A DNA stretch of 64,000 nt, taken from contig NZ_JABBGI010000002.1 of the NCBI RefSeq assembly GCF_012927325.1, positions 1-64,000 of the forward strand, read 5' to 3'. This DNA comes from Chryseobacterium antibioticum. Lineage in GTDB: Bacteria > Bacteroidota > Bacteroidia > Flavobacteriales > Weeksellaceae. Under the pieces are notes generated by a model, which saw only the letters and a program-made list of their open reading frames with translations, searched no databases and was not told where the DNA came from. Positions 27,527 through 35,708 of the stretch are shown one piece after another (positions within the stretch are counted from its first letter, which is position 1; each line of letters begins with the position of its first letter). The translations under genes were made by a program, and so were the position numbers.

Positions 27527-28564
27527 TTATTTGATGAATTCCGTTTTGAAAACTTCATCGTAATTATGTACGCAGTTGTTCACAAAACCTTGTTCAGCCA
27601 TCCATTTATCGCTGTATACCTTAGTGATATATCTCGATCCGTGGTCAGGGAATATCAGGACAATGATATCATCCTTTGTAAGTTCATGAGACTGGGCATA
27701 CTGAATCAGCGCCTGGGTTACGGCTCCTGTAGTATATCCACCCATGATAGCTTCCTTAAGGGCTATTTCGCGGGTTCTGTAGGCAGACATCTCATCATTT
27801 ACCCGCACAAACTCGTCTACCTTGTCAAAAAGAAGGGCTGCAGGGATCAAATTTTTCCCCATTCCCTCAATCTGATAAGGATGAACATCTTCTTTATGGA
27901 TCTCTCCGGTTTCGTGGAAGCTCTTCAGGATAGAACCGTCGGCATCCACACCGATGATTTTGATATCGGGATTTTTTTCTTTTAAAAATTTTCCCGAACC
28001 GGACAATGTTCCACCCGTTCCAGTACAGGCAAAAAGGTGCGTTACCTTACCTTCTGTCTGCTCCCAAATTTCAGGACCGGTAGTCTTGTAGTGTGCATCA
28101 ATATTCAATTCATTAAAATATTGATTGATGTAAACTGAATTGGGTGTCTCTGAAGCTATTCTTTTAGCTACTTCATAATATGATCTCGGATCGTCTGCTG
28201 CAACATTAGCGGGGCAAATGTATACCACAGCCCCTAATGCTTTTAAATAAGCAATTTTCTCAGGCTTGGTTTTATCGCTTACCGCCAGAATACATTTATA
28301 TCCTTTAATAATACATACCATTGCAATAGAAAAACCGGTATTTCCGGAGGTAGTCTCTACAACTACAGAATCTTCCTTTAATAAACCTTTTTGTTCAGCG
28401 TTTTCTATAATATGAAGTGCTATTCTATCTTTTGTGGAATGTCCAGGATTATATGATTCTAACTTGGCATAAACGGTTGCAGGAATATCTTTTGTAACAG
28501 TATTAAGCTTCACCATAGGAGTATGTCCTATTAGGCCAAGAATATTATCGTAAACATTACTCAT
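27527..28564 (-). CDS. Cysteine-synthase-family enzyme, probably cysteate synthase
   Basis: 345 aa fold-type II PLP enzyme. PLP lysine K45 in HSTKDRIALHI; phosphate-loop motifs TSGNTGFS and GTGGTLSG; cofactor wrap at PDHGSRYITKVYSD. Compared with ordinary CysK (about 300-310 aa, NPxGSVKDR) the substrate loop is NPGHSTKDR and the protein has an extra C-terminal tail of about 30 residues. Its place 77 bases upstream of the oxoamine synthase suggests cysteate formation from phosphoserine and sulfite for capnine-type sulfonolipids (described as CapA). An alternative is a normal cysteine or cystathionine synthase. Confidence 0.83.
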   Translation of the reverse strand: MSNVYDNILGLIGHTPMVKLNTVTKDIPATVYAKLESYNPGHSTKDRIALHIIENAEQKGLLKEDSVVVETTSGNTGFSIAMVCIIKGYKCILAVSDKTKPEKIAYLKALGAVVYICPANVAADDPRSYYEVAKRIASETPNSVYINQYFNELNIDAHYKTTGPEIWEQTEGKVTHLFACTGTGGTLSGSGKFLKEKNPDIKIIGVDADGSILKSFHETGEIHKEDVHPYQIEGMGKNLIPAALLFDKVDEFVRVNDEMSAYRTREIALKEAIMGGYTTGAVTQALIQYAQSHELTKDDIIVLIFPDHGSRYITKVYSDKWMAEQGFVNNCVHNYDEVFKTEFIK

Positions 28565-28594
28565 TATTTGTTATTTTCAATAAAAATCTGACCG

Positions 28595-28602
28595 CAAAAA
28601 TA
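28595..28602 (-). promoter_or_regulatory. Probable -7 promoter element of the cysteate synthase gene
   Basis: Minus strand TATTTTTG matches TAnnTTTG, 31 bases before the start codon; the -33 TTG is not clear. Confidence 0.5.
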
Positions 28603-28786
28603 CAAAAAAATAAATAATTACTAAACTTTTGTTTGATTTCAAGCCAGCGATTCAGCAAAATTTATTTTCTGATTTGCAATCTTCCGCCAAGTACCATCAC
28701 AAATACTACGCCAAATTTTTTAAATTTTGTTAAAAACACCATAGAATGCTATAAAAGCCTTATTTTCGCGTAATTGATTTAATACT

Positions 28787-31700
28787 ATGAAAAATTGGAC
28801 TTTTAAGCAATGGAACACCGTTTTAGGATGGGTGATTTTTGTCATTGCATTTTTCACGTACTTGTCGACCATAGAACCCAATTTCAGTTTCTGGGACTGC
28901 GGTGAGTACATTTCCTCAGCTGTAAAACTTGAAGTAACGCACGCTCCCGGAGCGGCTTTATTCCAAATCGTGGGTGCCGTGGCAGCCATTTTTGCTTTAG
29001 GAAAAGGAGAAAATTATTCGATCGTAATCAATGCGTTGTCTGCTTTGTTCAGTGCGCTTACGATTTTATTCTTATTCTGGACGATTACGCATTTTGTAAG
29101 AAGACTTTTAAACAAGGATTTTGATGAAGTAACGAAGCACCAGGAAATCTCCATTCTTTTTGCAGGAGCGGTAGGCGCATTGTGTTTCACCTTTTCAGAT
29201 ACCTTTTGGTTTTCTGCAGTAGAAGGGGAAGTATATTCTATGGCCTCCATGTTTATCGCGCTACTGGTATGGCTGATTACCAAATGGGAAAACGAATACC
29301 TGGCGAAAGACAGTGAAAGATGGATCATCCTTATTTTCTTTGTATTAGGACTTTCTGTAGGAGTACACATGATGGGGATGTTGGCGGTTCCAGCCGTATG
29401 TCTGGTATATTACGCCAGAAATTACAAATTTACCTGGAAAAACTTTATCTGGGCTAATGCGATCACACTGGGAATTTTGATCATTGTTTTCAAAATTATA
29501 TTCCCGTTGATCATGACGATGTTCGGTAGACTGGAAATATTCTTTGTGAACGGACTTGGACTACCTTTCCACTCCGGAACGATAGTCGCATTTATTTTAA
29601 TGACGGTAGCATGTTTCTTTATTATTAAATATGCCAGAAGGGCTAAGAAAAATATCTACCAGACCGCTGCGTTATCTATTGTTTTTATGATCATTGGTTT
29701 CTCATGCTGGATGGTAATTCCTATCAGAGCGAATGCTAATCCACCAATGAACCTTAACGATCCTGATACCGCGATCGGTATGCTGGATTATTATAACAGA
29801 GAGCAGTATGGAGACTGGCCTACCATTTACGGACAAAATTATACGGCTTTCCTTGATGCGAACGGAATCGAAAAGAATGAAGACGGAAGTTTCAAAACTA
29901 AAAAAACGGGTGAAATTTACGAAAAAGATGAGAAAACCGGAACGTACAGAAAAACCGGAGACCGATTTAATTATACGTTCAGCAAGTCTCAGATAAGCTT
30001 AATGCCGAGAATGTTCAATGAAGATAAAGATGTGATGGCTAATTACATTTCAATGTATGGAGCTCCGGATTTTACCTTCAATTATGCGAATGAAGAGGTA
30101 GCTGATAACCCTCAGGCAAAACAGATATTCGATGAGTTGAGAGGGAAATATGAAGATAAATCCATCACAGCGGCAGATTATCTGAAAGTGAAACCATATA
30201 ATTTAATCAATGTTCAGAAGCCTTCACTGGCTCAGAATATGGACTATTTCATTACGTTTCAAAATGGGTATTACTTCGTAAGATATTTGATGTGGAACTT
30301 CGTGGGAAGGCAGAACGACCTTGAAGGAAACATGGAAAACACAAAAGGAAACTGGATCTCCGGGATTTCTTTTATCGATAATGCTTTACTTGGAAACCAG
30401 GAGAAAATGCCTGCAAAATTCCAGAATGAAAGTACCGTTAAATTCTTCTTTTTACCCTTAATATTAGGGCTGATTGGTTTCTTTTTCCAGTTGAACAGAG
30501 ACTTTGGAAGATTCTACGCATTGCTTTCATTATTTGTTTTAACAAGTGTGGGAATCGTTTTTTATACCGGAGTAAAACCTTTTGAACCAAGAGAGAGAGA
30601 TTATGCAATGGTAGGTTCCTTCTATGCATTTGCGATCTGGATCGGACTTGGAGCCGGAGCTATTTTATGGTTCCTCCAGTCTAAAGTAAAATCGAATGGA
30701 GCGAATATCGCTTTAGGGGTGGTTTTATTAGGAGTTCCTTTTATGATGGGCTTCCAGAACTACAATGTACACGATAGAAGCAACAGATATACAGCATATG
30801 ATTATGCATATTCAGTATTAAAGTCACTTCCGAAGAACGATATTTTATTCGTTTACGGAGATAACGATACTTATCCTGTATGGGCGATTCAGGAAACTGA
30901 AAGATTCAGAGATGACGTGAAAGTGGTTAACTTCACCCTTGCTTCAACGCCGTGGAACTTAGATCAGATTAAGAGAAAAACTTACAATGCAGCAGGAATT
31001 CCTAGTGAATTGACGCATGAAGATTACAGAGATGGTGTGAACGATCAGATCTATATGATGAAGAAAGAAGACTGGGAAGGCGTGTTCTCTATGTTAAAAG
31101 AGCAGGGCGTTCCGGATACCCAATTCGGAGCCTTTAGAAAATATCTTACACAGGATTCACTAACCTTGAAAGAGGCTGTTAATTTTATCAAGTTCAAGTC
31201 TCCTGAAAAAGATGAACTTCTTAAAATGTACTTCGGAGAAGAAAAGTTTGAGAAATACAACATTCTTCCGGTGAACAAATTCATTCTTCCGGTGAATAAA
31301 GAAAATGCTTTAAAAGCAGGAATCATTACCCAGGCAGATCTTCCAAACGTTGTTAACCAGATCATGATTACTTATAAAGGAAACACGCTTTATAAAAATA
31401 ACCTGATCATGCTTGATATGCTGGCGAATTTCGATTGGAAACGTCCGATTAACTTCTCATCAGGAGGAATCTACGATAGCGAAAACATTTTCTATCTGAA
31501 CGAATATCTTCAGTTTGACGGATTCAGCTACAGATTGGTTCCTATTCATACCCCTCCAAATGCAGACGGAGATATGGGAAGAGTAGACACCAACTCCTTA
31601 TATAATGTAGTGAAAAACTTCAGATGGGGTAATTTTAAACATTTAAATACTCACTTTGACGAAACGGCTACCTCAAATATCATGAGCTACAGAATGTCAG

Positions 31701-32272
31701 CGAGCAGAGCAGCTTCAGCATTGGCATTAAACGGACAGAAAGCTAAAGCCTTGGAATTATTAGATCTTGCTTCAAAAGAAATTCCGGCTGAGAAATTCAA
31801 TGATCCACGTTCATTAAGTGCTATGGTAACAGGATATATCATCGCAGGACAGGAGAAAAAAGGTCTTCAGCTGGCAGAAATCCTTAAGAAAGGAATTTTT
31901 GAAGAGTATGATTATTATTTAAGTCTTGCTCCGGCAGATCAGAACTTTGCAAGAAGACAGATGAGAACCAAACCAATGGAATATTCTCTTGTTGTTTCTG
32001 CGGTTACCGATGCTTATAAGAAATTAGGACAGGATGATAAAGCTTATGAATATCTGGTGAAATCTATAGAGCCGATTGACAAAAAGTTCAATACGTTCAT
32101 CAAAGAGCTTCAGCTCATGGGTAAAGAAAAAGCCACAAAAGAGTCTGAAAATGTGCAGAAGATCACTCCTTTCTACCAATACTTATTTGATGTGATGGAA
32201 CCTTTTGATTCTACTTATTCAAAAGAAAAAGAAGAACAGATTACCACAGCGATTATCAAAGTAACACAATAA
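28787..32272 (+). CDS. DUF2723 family membrane protein (GT-C like)
   Basis: 1161 aa. The N-terminal half has about ten membrane helices with the DUF2723 hallmark SFWDCGEYISSAVKLEVTHAPG (near residues 31-53), where acidic residues resemble the first-loop motif of GT-C glycosyltransferases such as protein O-mannosyltransferases. The C-terminal half (from about 700) is a large extracytoplasmic domain with FVYGDNDTYPVWAIQETE and a helical, TPR-like end. The family is widespread in Bacteroidota and probably transfers a sugar from a polyprenyl carrier (inferred). A hairpin terminator follows directly. Confidence 0.88.
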   Translation: MKNWTFKQWNTVLGWVIFVIAFFTYLSTIEPNFSFWDCGEYISSAVKLEVTHAPGAALFQIVGAVAAIFALGKGENYSIVINALSALFSALTILFLFWTITHFVRRLLNKDFDEVTKHQEISILFAGAVGALCFTFSDTFWFSAVEGEVYSMASMFIALLVWLITKWENEYLAKDSERWIILIFFVLGLSVGVHMMGMLAVPAVCLVYYARNYKFTWKNFIWANAITLGILIIVFKIIFPLIMTMFGRLEIFFVNGLGLPFHSGTIVAFILMTVACFFIIKYARRAKKNIYQTAALSIVFMIIGFSCWMVIPIRANANPPMNLNDPDTAIGMLDYYNREQYGDWPTIYGQNYTAFLDANGIEKNEDGSFKTKKTGEIYEKDEKTGTYRKTGDRFNYTFSKSQISLMPRMFNEDKDVMANYISMYGAPDFTFNYANEEVADNPQAKQIFDELRGKYEDKSITAADYLKVKPYNLINVQKPSLAQNMDYFITFQNGYYFVRYLMWNFVGRQNDLEGNMENTKGNWISGISFIDNALLGNQEKMPAKFQNESTVKFFFLPLILGLIGFFFQLNRDFGRFYALLSLFVLTSVGIVFYTGVKPFEPRERDYAMVGSFYAFAIWIGLGAGAILWFLQSKVKSNGANIALGVVLLGVPFMMGFQNYNVHDRSNRYTAYDYAYSVLKSLPKNDILFVYGDNDTYPVWAIQETERFRDDVKVVNFTLASTPWNLDQIKRKTYNAAGIPSELTHEDYRDGVNDQIYMMKKEDWEGVFSMLKEQGVPDTQFGAFRKYLTQDSLTLKEAVNFIKFKSPEKDELLKMYFGEEKFEKYNILPVNKFILPVNKENALKAGIITQADLPNVVNQIMITYKGNTLYKNNLIMLDMLANFDWKRPINFSSGGIYDSENIFYLNEYLQFDGFSYRLVPIHTPPNADGDMGRVDTNSLYNVVKNFRWGNFKHLNTHFDETATSNIMSYRMSASRAASALALNGQKAKALELLDLASKEIPAEKFNDPRSLSAMVTGYIIAGQEKKGLQLAEILKKGIFEEYDYYLSLAPADQNFARRQMRTKPMEYSLVVSAVTDAYKKLGQDDKAYEYLVKSIEPIDKKFNTFIKELQLMGKEKATKESENVQKITPFYQYLFDVMEPFDSTYSKEKEEQITTAIIKVTQ

Positions 32273-32282
32273 ACTCACTCAT

Positions 32283-32311
32283 AAAAACGGAACTTCGGTT
32301 CCGTTTTTTTT
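32283..32311 (+). terminator. Terminator with TTCG loop
   Basis: AAAACGGAAC, loop TTCG, GTTCCGTTTT, then T run. It ends the DUF2723 transcript. Confidence 0.9.
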
Positions 32312-32315
32312 GTTA

Positions 32316-32346
32316 TTGGGATTCATGAATTTTAAGATTATATTTG
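32316..32346 (+). promoter_or_regulatory. Promoter of the GT-C like gene
   Basis: TTG (32316-32318), 20-base spacer, TATATTTG (32339-32346); directly behind the previous terminator. Confidence 0.8.
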
Positions 32347-32361
32347 TGATATTAAAAATAC

Positions 32362-33852
32362 ATGATGACTGAAACTAAAAATAACAGGCTCCCGATTTAT
32401 GCCGTGATTTTTACGGTAGTTTTTAAACTTCTCTTTTTATTGACCCATTATATTCAGGAAGATGCGTTCATTACTTGGAGGGTAGCTCAGAATTTGCTGG
32501 ACTATGGAGTGATAGGCTTCAATGGAGAAACCAAAGTCTCAGCGTCTACCACCCATTTGTATGTTTTCGTATCCTATCTATTCAATCTGGTCTTTGGGAA
32601 AGAATATTTTATTGAGCCACTATTGATTTTCAATTCCATCCTTTTTACCATAGGAACATTATTTCTAGCGAATCTGACGCTTAAAAATTCCTGGCATAAA
32701 GCTATTTTTATATTTCTGATAGGAATTCTGCCGCCAGCAGTGAAGATCTCTATTTTAGGAATGGAGTACGGGATACTTTTCTTCCTCGAAATGGCACTTC
32801 TGTACTACGGGTTCAATAAAAATAAAAAATGGGCATTGATTCTCCTGCCGGTTCTGATCATGTTCACAAGGATTGATACGGTCATTTTCCTTGGAATTAT
32901 ATTTTTGGTCGATGTTTTTTGGAATAAAAAGATCAGATGGAAATATGTTTTCGGAGGTCTTCTGGGCATTTTATCTGTGCTTTCCTTTAACTGGCTTTAT
33001 TTTGGAGAACTGGTGAATAATACCATTGTAGCCAAGAAACTTCTTTACGAGCATAACTTCACTTTTGAGCAGAACCTTAACTATTTCTGGGTAAGCTTCG
33101 GGAATTTCTGGGGAATGCTGAAACTTCCGGGAAATTTCAATCCGGTAACAGTTATTGTGCTGATCTTCGAATTGCTGTGTTTTATTTATCTGGTAAGACA
33201 GAGAGAAAGAAGGAATTATTTTTTATGGATGATTTTCCTTTTCGGATGGGTAAAACAGATTATTTTTATCTCTCAAAAAAGCTTATTCGACTGGTATTAC
33301 TGGGTGCCCCAACTTCTGCTTTTCGTTCCGGTTCTTATTTTTGTGCTGGAGCAGAAGGAGAAAAGAAATCTATGGCTGTCTTTTCTGGTTGTATTCTATA
33401 TTTTCCCGATGACTGTTTTTCAAACCATTCATTCCATTGCTACAGGAAACGGAGAATGGAATTACCGCAGAAAAATAGGCTTGTTTTTAAATACCTACGA
33501 AAAAGATAAAAATCAGTGGATTCTGCTGGAACCTGCAGGTTATGTTCCTTATTTTTCAGGGTTAAAAACAATCGATGAAGTAGGATTGGTAGACAAGCAG
33601 ATCCAGACGGAAGTGAAAAAAGATAAAGCCCATTATTGGATCAATACTGTAAAGAAAAGACAACCCAAATACCTTCTTTCTTACAAAAACCTGTTTGAAG
33701 GGGATGACGCAGAGTATTACCAAACCCATTACCAACTTCTGAAAGAATTCAGAGTAAAAGATAATCTGAACAGTGACAACCGTATCCTGGAAAAGATCTA
33801 CCATCTTAAACCATCCGGGACGGATTATAATTTATATGTGAAGATTGATTGA
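32362..33852 (+). CDS. GT-C type membrane glycosyltransferase-like protein
   Basis: 496 aa with about ten or eleven hydrophobic segments. After the first helix comes an acidic loop EDAFITWRVAQNLLDYGVIGFN (near residues 33-54), the pattern of GT-C enzymes that use polyprenyl-linked sugars; related wording is seen in AftB-type and other GT39/GT89-like proteins. The C-terminal 80 residues form a soluble part with LEPAGYVPYFSGLKTIDEVG. The acceptor is unknown. Two adjacent ATGs (32362, 32365) are possible starts. A single-gene unit with its own promoter. Confidence 0.78.
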   Translation: MMTETKNNRLPIYAVIFTVVFKLLFLLTHYIQEDAFITWRVAQNLLDYGVIGFNGETKVSASTTHLYVFVSYLFNLVFGKEYFIEPLLIFNSILFTIGTLFLANLTLKNSWHKAIFIFLIGILPPAVKISILGMEYGILFFLEMALLYYGFNKNKKWALILLPVLIMFTRIDTVIFLGIIFLVDVFWNKKIRWKYVFGGLLGILSVLSFNWLYFGELVNNTIVAKKLLYEHNFTFEQNLNYFWVSFGNFWGMLKLPGNFNPVTVIVLIFELLCFIYLVRQRERRNYFLWMIFLFGWVKQIIFISQKSLFDWYYWVPQLLLFVPVLIFVLEQKEKRNLWLSFLVVFYIFPMTVFQTIHSIATGNGEWNYRRKIGLFLNTYEKDKNQWILLEPAGYVPYFSGLKTIDEVGLVDKQIQTEVKKDKAHYWINTVKKRQPKYLLSYKNLFEGDDAEYYQTHYQLLKEFRVKDNLNSDNRILEKIYHLKPSGTDYNLYVKID

Positions 33853-33955
33853 AAAAATAGAAGTTAGAAACTAGAAATTGGAAGTTAGATGTACACACTT
33901 AGTACTTTCAAACTCGTTCACCTGCAACCTAATACCTATCATCTAATCCCTAAAA
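33853..33955. repeat. Degenerate GAAGTTAGA / CCTAATACCT repeats
   Basis: Two opposed low-complexity arms: GAAGTTAGAAACTAGAAATT-like units on the left (33856-33890) and CAACCTAATACCTATCATCT-like units on the right (33921-33950). Same family as the gap at 37912-37978. Confidence 0.6.
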
Positions 33956-33959
33956 AAAT

Positions 33960-34490
33960 ATGAAATACTGTGCTTTTCTCCGCGGCGTCAACGTAAAAGG
34001 AACGAATATGAAGATGGTTGATGTATGTCAGGTCTTCAAAGAAGCCGGAATGAATGACGTTGGTTCTGTGCTGGCTTCAGGAAATATTGTTTTCTCTTCG
34101 GATAAAAATGCTGGAGATTTAAAGAAAATTTTAGAACAAGCGATGTCTGAACATTTCTCTTATGAAGCTTTTTTATTCATAAGATCTCAGGAAGAAACGG
34201 AAGTGTTCTGGAACAGCGTTCCTTTTGAAAAAAATGATGATCTGCACACGTATGCTTTTGTAGGTAATCCCGGGGTGGAAACTGTTTTAATGGAAGAGTT
34301 TACAAAGGCTTCTAAAACTGAAAACGAAAAAACTGAAATCATTGAGAACATATTGTACTGGCAGGTTCCAAAAGGAAATACTCTGGATTCATCATTTGGA
34401 AAAGTCCTGGGAAAGAAAAGTCTTAAAGATCAGTTTACCAGCAGAAACATCAATACTTTTGAAAAGATTTTGAAAAAAATGAACTCTTGA
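33960..34490 (+). CDS. DUF1697 family protein
   Basis: 176 aa soluble protein. The opening KYCAFLRGVNVKGTNMKMVD is the DUF1697 signature, with VLASGNIVFSSD following and a C-terminal SRNINTFEKILK. Structures of the family show two ferredoxin-like domains; function is unknown. The start at 33960 is clear, five bases after the repeat region. No co-transcribed partner. Confidence 0.9.
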   Translation: MKYCAFLRGVNVKGTNMKMVDVCQVFKEAGMNDVGSVLASGNIVFSSDKNAGDLKKILEQAMSEHFSYEAFLFIRSQEETEVFWNSVPFEKNDDLHTYAFVGNPGVETVLMEEFTKASKTENEKTEIIENILYWQVPKGNTLDSSFGKVLGKKSLKDQFTSRNINTFEKILKKMNS

Positions 34491-34854
34491 AACGTTCTTA
34501 GAATACTATTTACCCCAGATTACAGGGATGATTTCAGCTATTATAGTGGGATTGCTGTTATAAGTTATTGGTAAAACCAACCGATAAAAACCTGCGTAAT
34601 CCATGACATCTGTGGGCGGAAAAATATAATCTCAGCCAGAAATTCACGGAATGGTACTAATGATTATATAATTTTTTTTTATAATTTGATTCTAAATGTT
34701 TTTTGATCTTCAACCCCTCTTCATTATTTTTCTCTAATCTACAGTCTATCATCTTGGTTCTTGGTTCTGGAATCTTATATCTATTCCCCCAAAATAATTT
34801 CCGATTCTGAAACTTTATAAGTATTTTTACTGAACTTTTTAATTCAAATAAAAA
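34491..34854. repeat. Gap with degenerate CAGATTACAG / GCGTAATCCATG-type repeat remnant
   Basis: No gene is visible in these 364 bases. The first part contains CCCAGATTACAGGGATGATT (34514-34533) and, about 70 bases on, a roughly inverted CTGCGTAATCCATGACATCT, which resembles the hairpin repeat at 59913-60002. The second part, up to kdsA, is AT-rich with a T9 run; no consensus promoter was found. Confidence 0.5.
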
Positions 34855-35664
34855 ATGATCCAGTATTTAGATAATATCCAACACAAAGATTCAAAAAACT
34901 TTTTCCTTATTGCTGGTCCGTGTATCATTGAAGGTGAGGACATGGCATTGAGAATAGCCGAGAAAGTAATCCAGATAACAGACAAATATAATATTCCTTA
35001 TATTTTCAAGGGAAGCTTTAAAAAAGCGAACAGAAGCCGTGTAGATTCTTTTACAACGATTGGCGAAGAAAAATCCTTAGAAATCCTTAGAAAAGTAGGG
35101 GAAACATTCAATATTCCTACGACGACGGATATCCACGAAAACGGTCATGCGGCATTGGCTGCACAATACGTTGACGTGTTACAGATTCCTGCATTTTTAG
35201 TGCGTCAGACCGATCTTTTGATTGCAGCAGCAGAAACAGGGAAATGTGTTACTTTGAAAAAAGGACAGTTCCTTTCTCCTGAATCCATGAAATTTGCTGT
35301 TCAGAAAGTAACAGATTCTGATAACCAAAAAGTGGCCATCATCGAAAGAGGAAATTCTTTCGGATATACAGACCTGGTTGTAGATTACAGAGGTATTCCT
35401 ACCATGAGAGAGTACGCACCGGTTATTTTGGATGTTACCCATTCATTACAGCAGCCTAACCAGAGTTCCGGAGTTACCGGTGGAAGACCTGATCTTATAG
35501 AAACGGTGGCTAAAGCTGGAATTGCCGTAGGAGCAGACGGAATCTTTATTGAAACCCATCCTACACCGGAAACCGCTTTATCAGACGGAGCAAACATGTT
35601 AAGATTAGATTTATTGGAAGATTTGTTACAAAAATTAACAAGAATCAGAGAATCAATTTTGTAA
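34855..35664 (+). CDS. kdsA: 3-deoxy-8-phosphooctulonate synthase
   Basis: Condenses phosphoenolpyruvate with arabinose 5-phosphate to give Kdo 8-phosphate for lipopolysaccharide. 269 aa, normal length. Motifs: FFLIAGPCIIEGEDMALRIA (PEP binding), YIFKGSFKKANRSR, QIPAFLVRQTDLL and DVTHSLQQPN; the C-terminus has DGIFIETHP. A Cys in AGPC is conserved in metal-dependent forms. It is not next to kdsB, which is at 15368. The TonB receptor gene follows after 44 bases. Confidence 0.96.
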   Translation: MIQYLDNIQHKDSKNFFLIAGPCIIEGEDMALRIAEKVIQITDKYNIPYIFKGSFKKANRSRVDSFTTIGEEKSLEILRKVGETFNIPTTTDIHENGHAALAAQYVDVLQIPAFLVRQTDLLIAAAETGKCVTLKKGQFLSPESMKFAVQKVTDSDNQKVAIIERGNSFGYTDLVVDYRGIPTMREYAPVILDVTHSLQQPNQSSGVTGGRPDLIETVAKAGIAVGADGIFIETHPTPETALSDGANMLRLDLLEDLLQKLTRIRESIL

Positions 35665-35708
35665 TTGTTAAAAAATCCCTATTTTTAGAAATTCTTAAAA
35701 TATTTCTT

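Noticed and set aside
27503..27985. 160-codon plus-strand frame
   Set aside because: Antisense to the cysteate synthase-like gene, whose motifs are clear.
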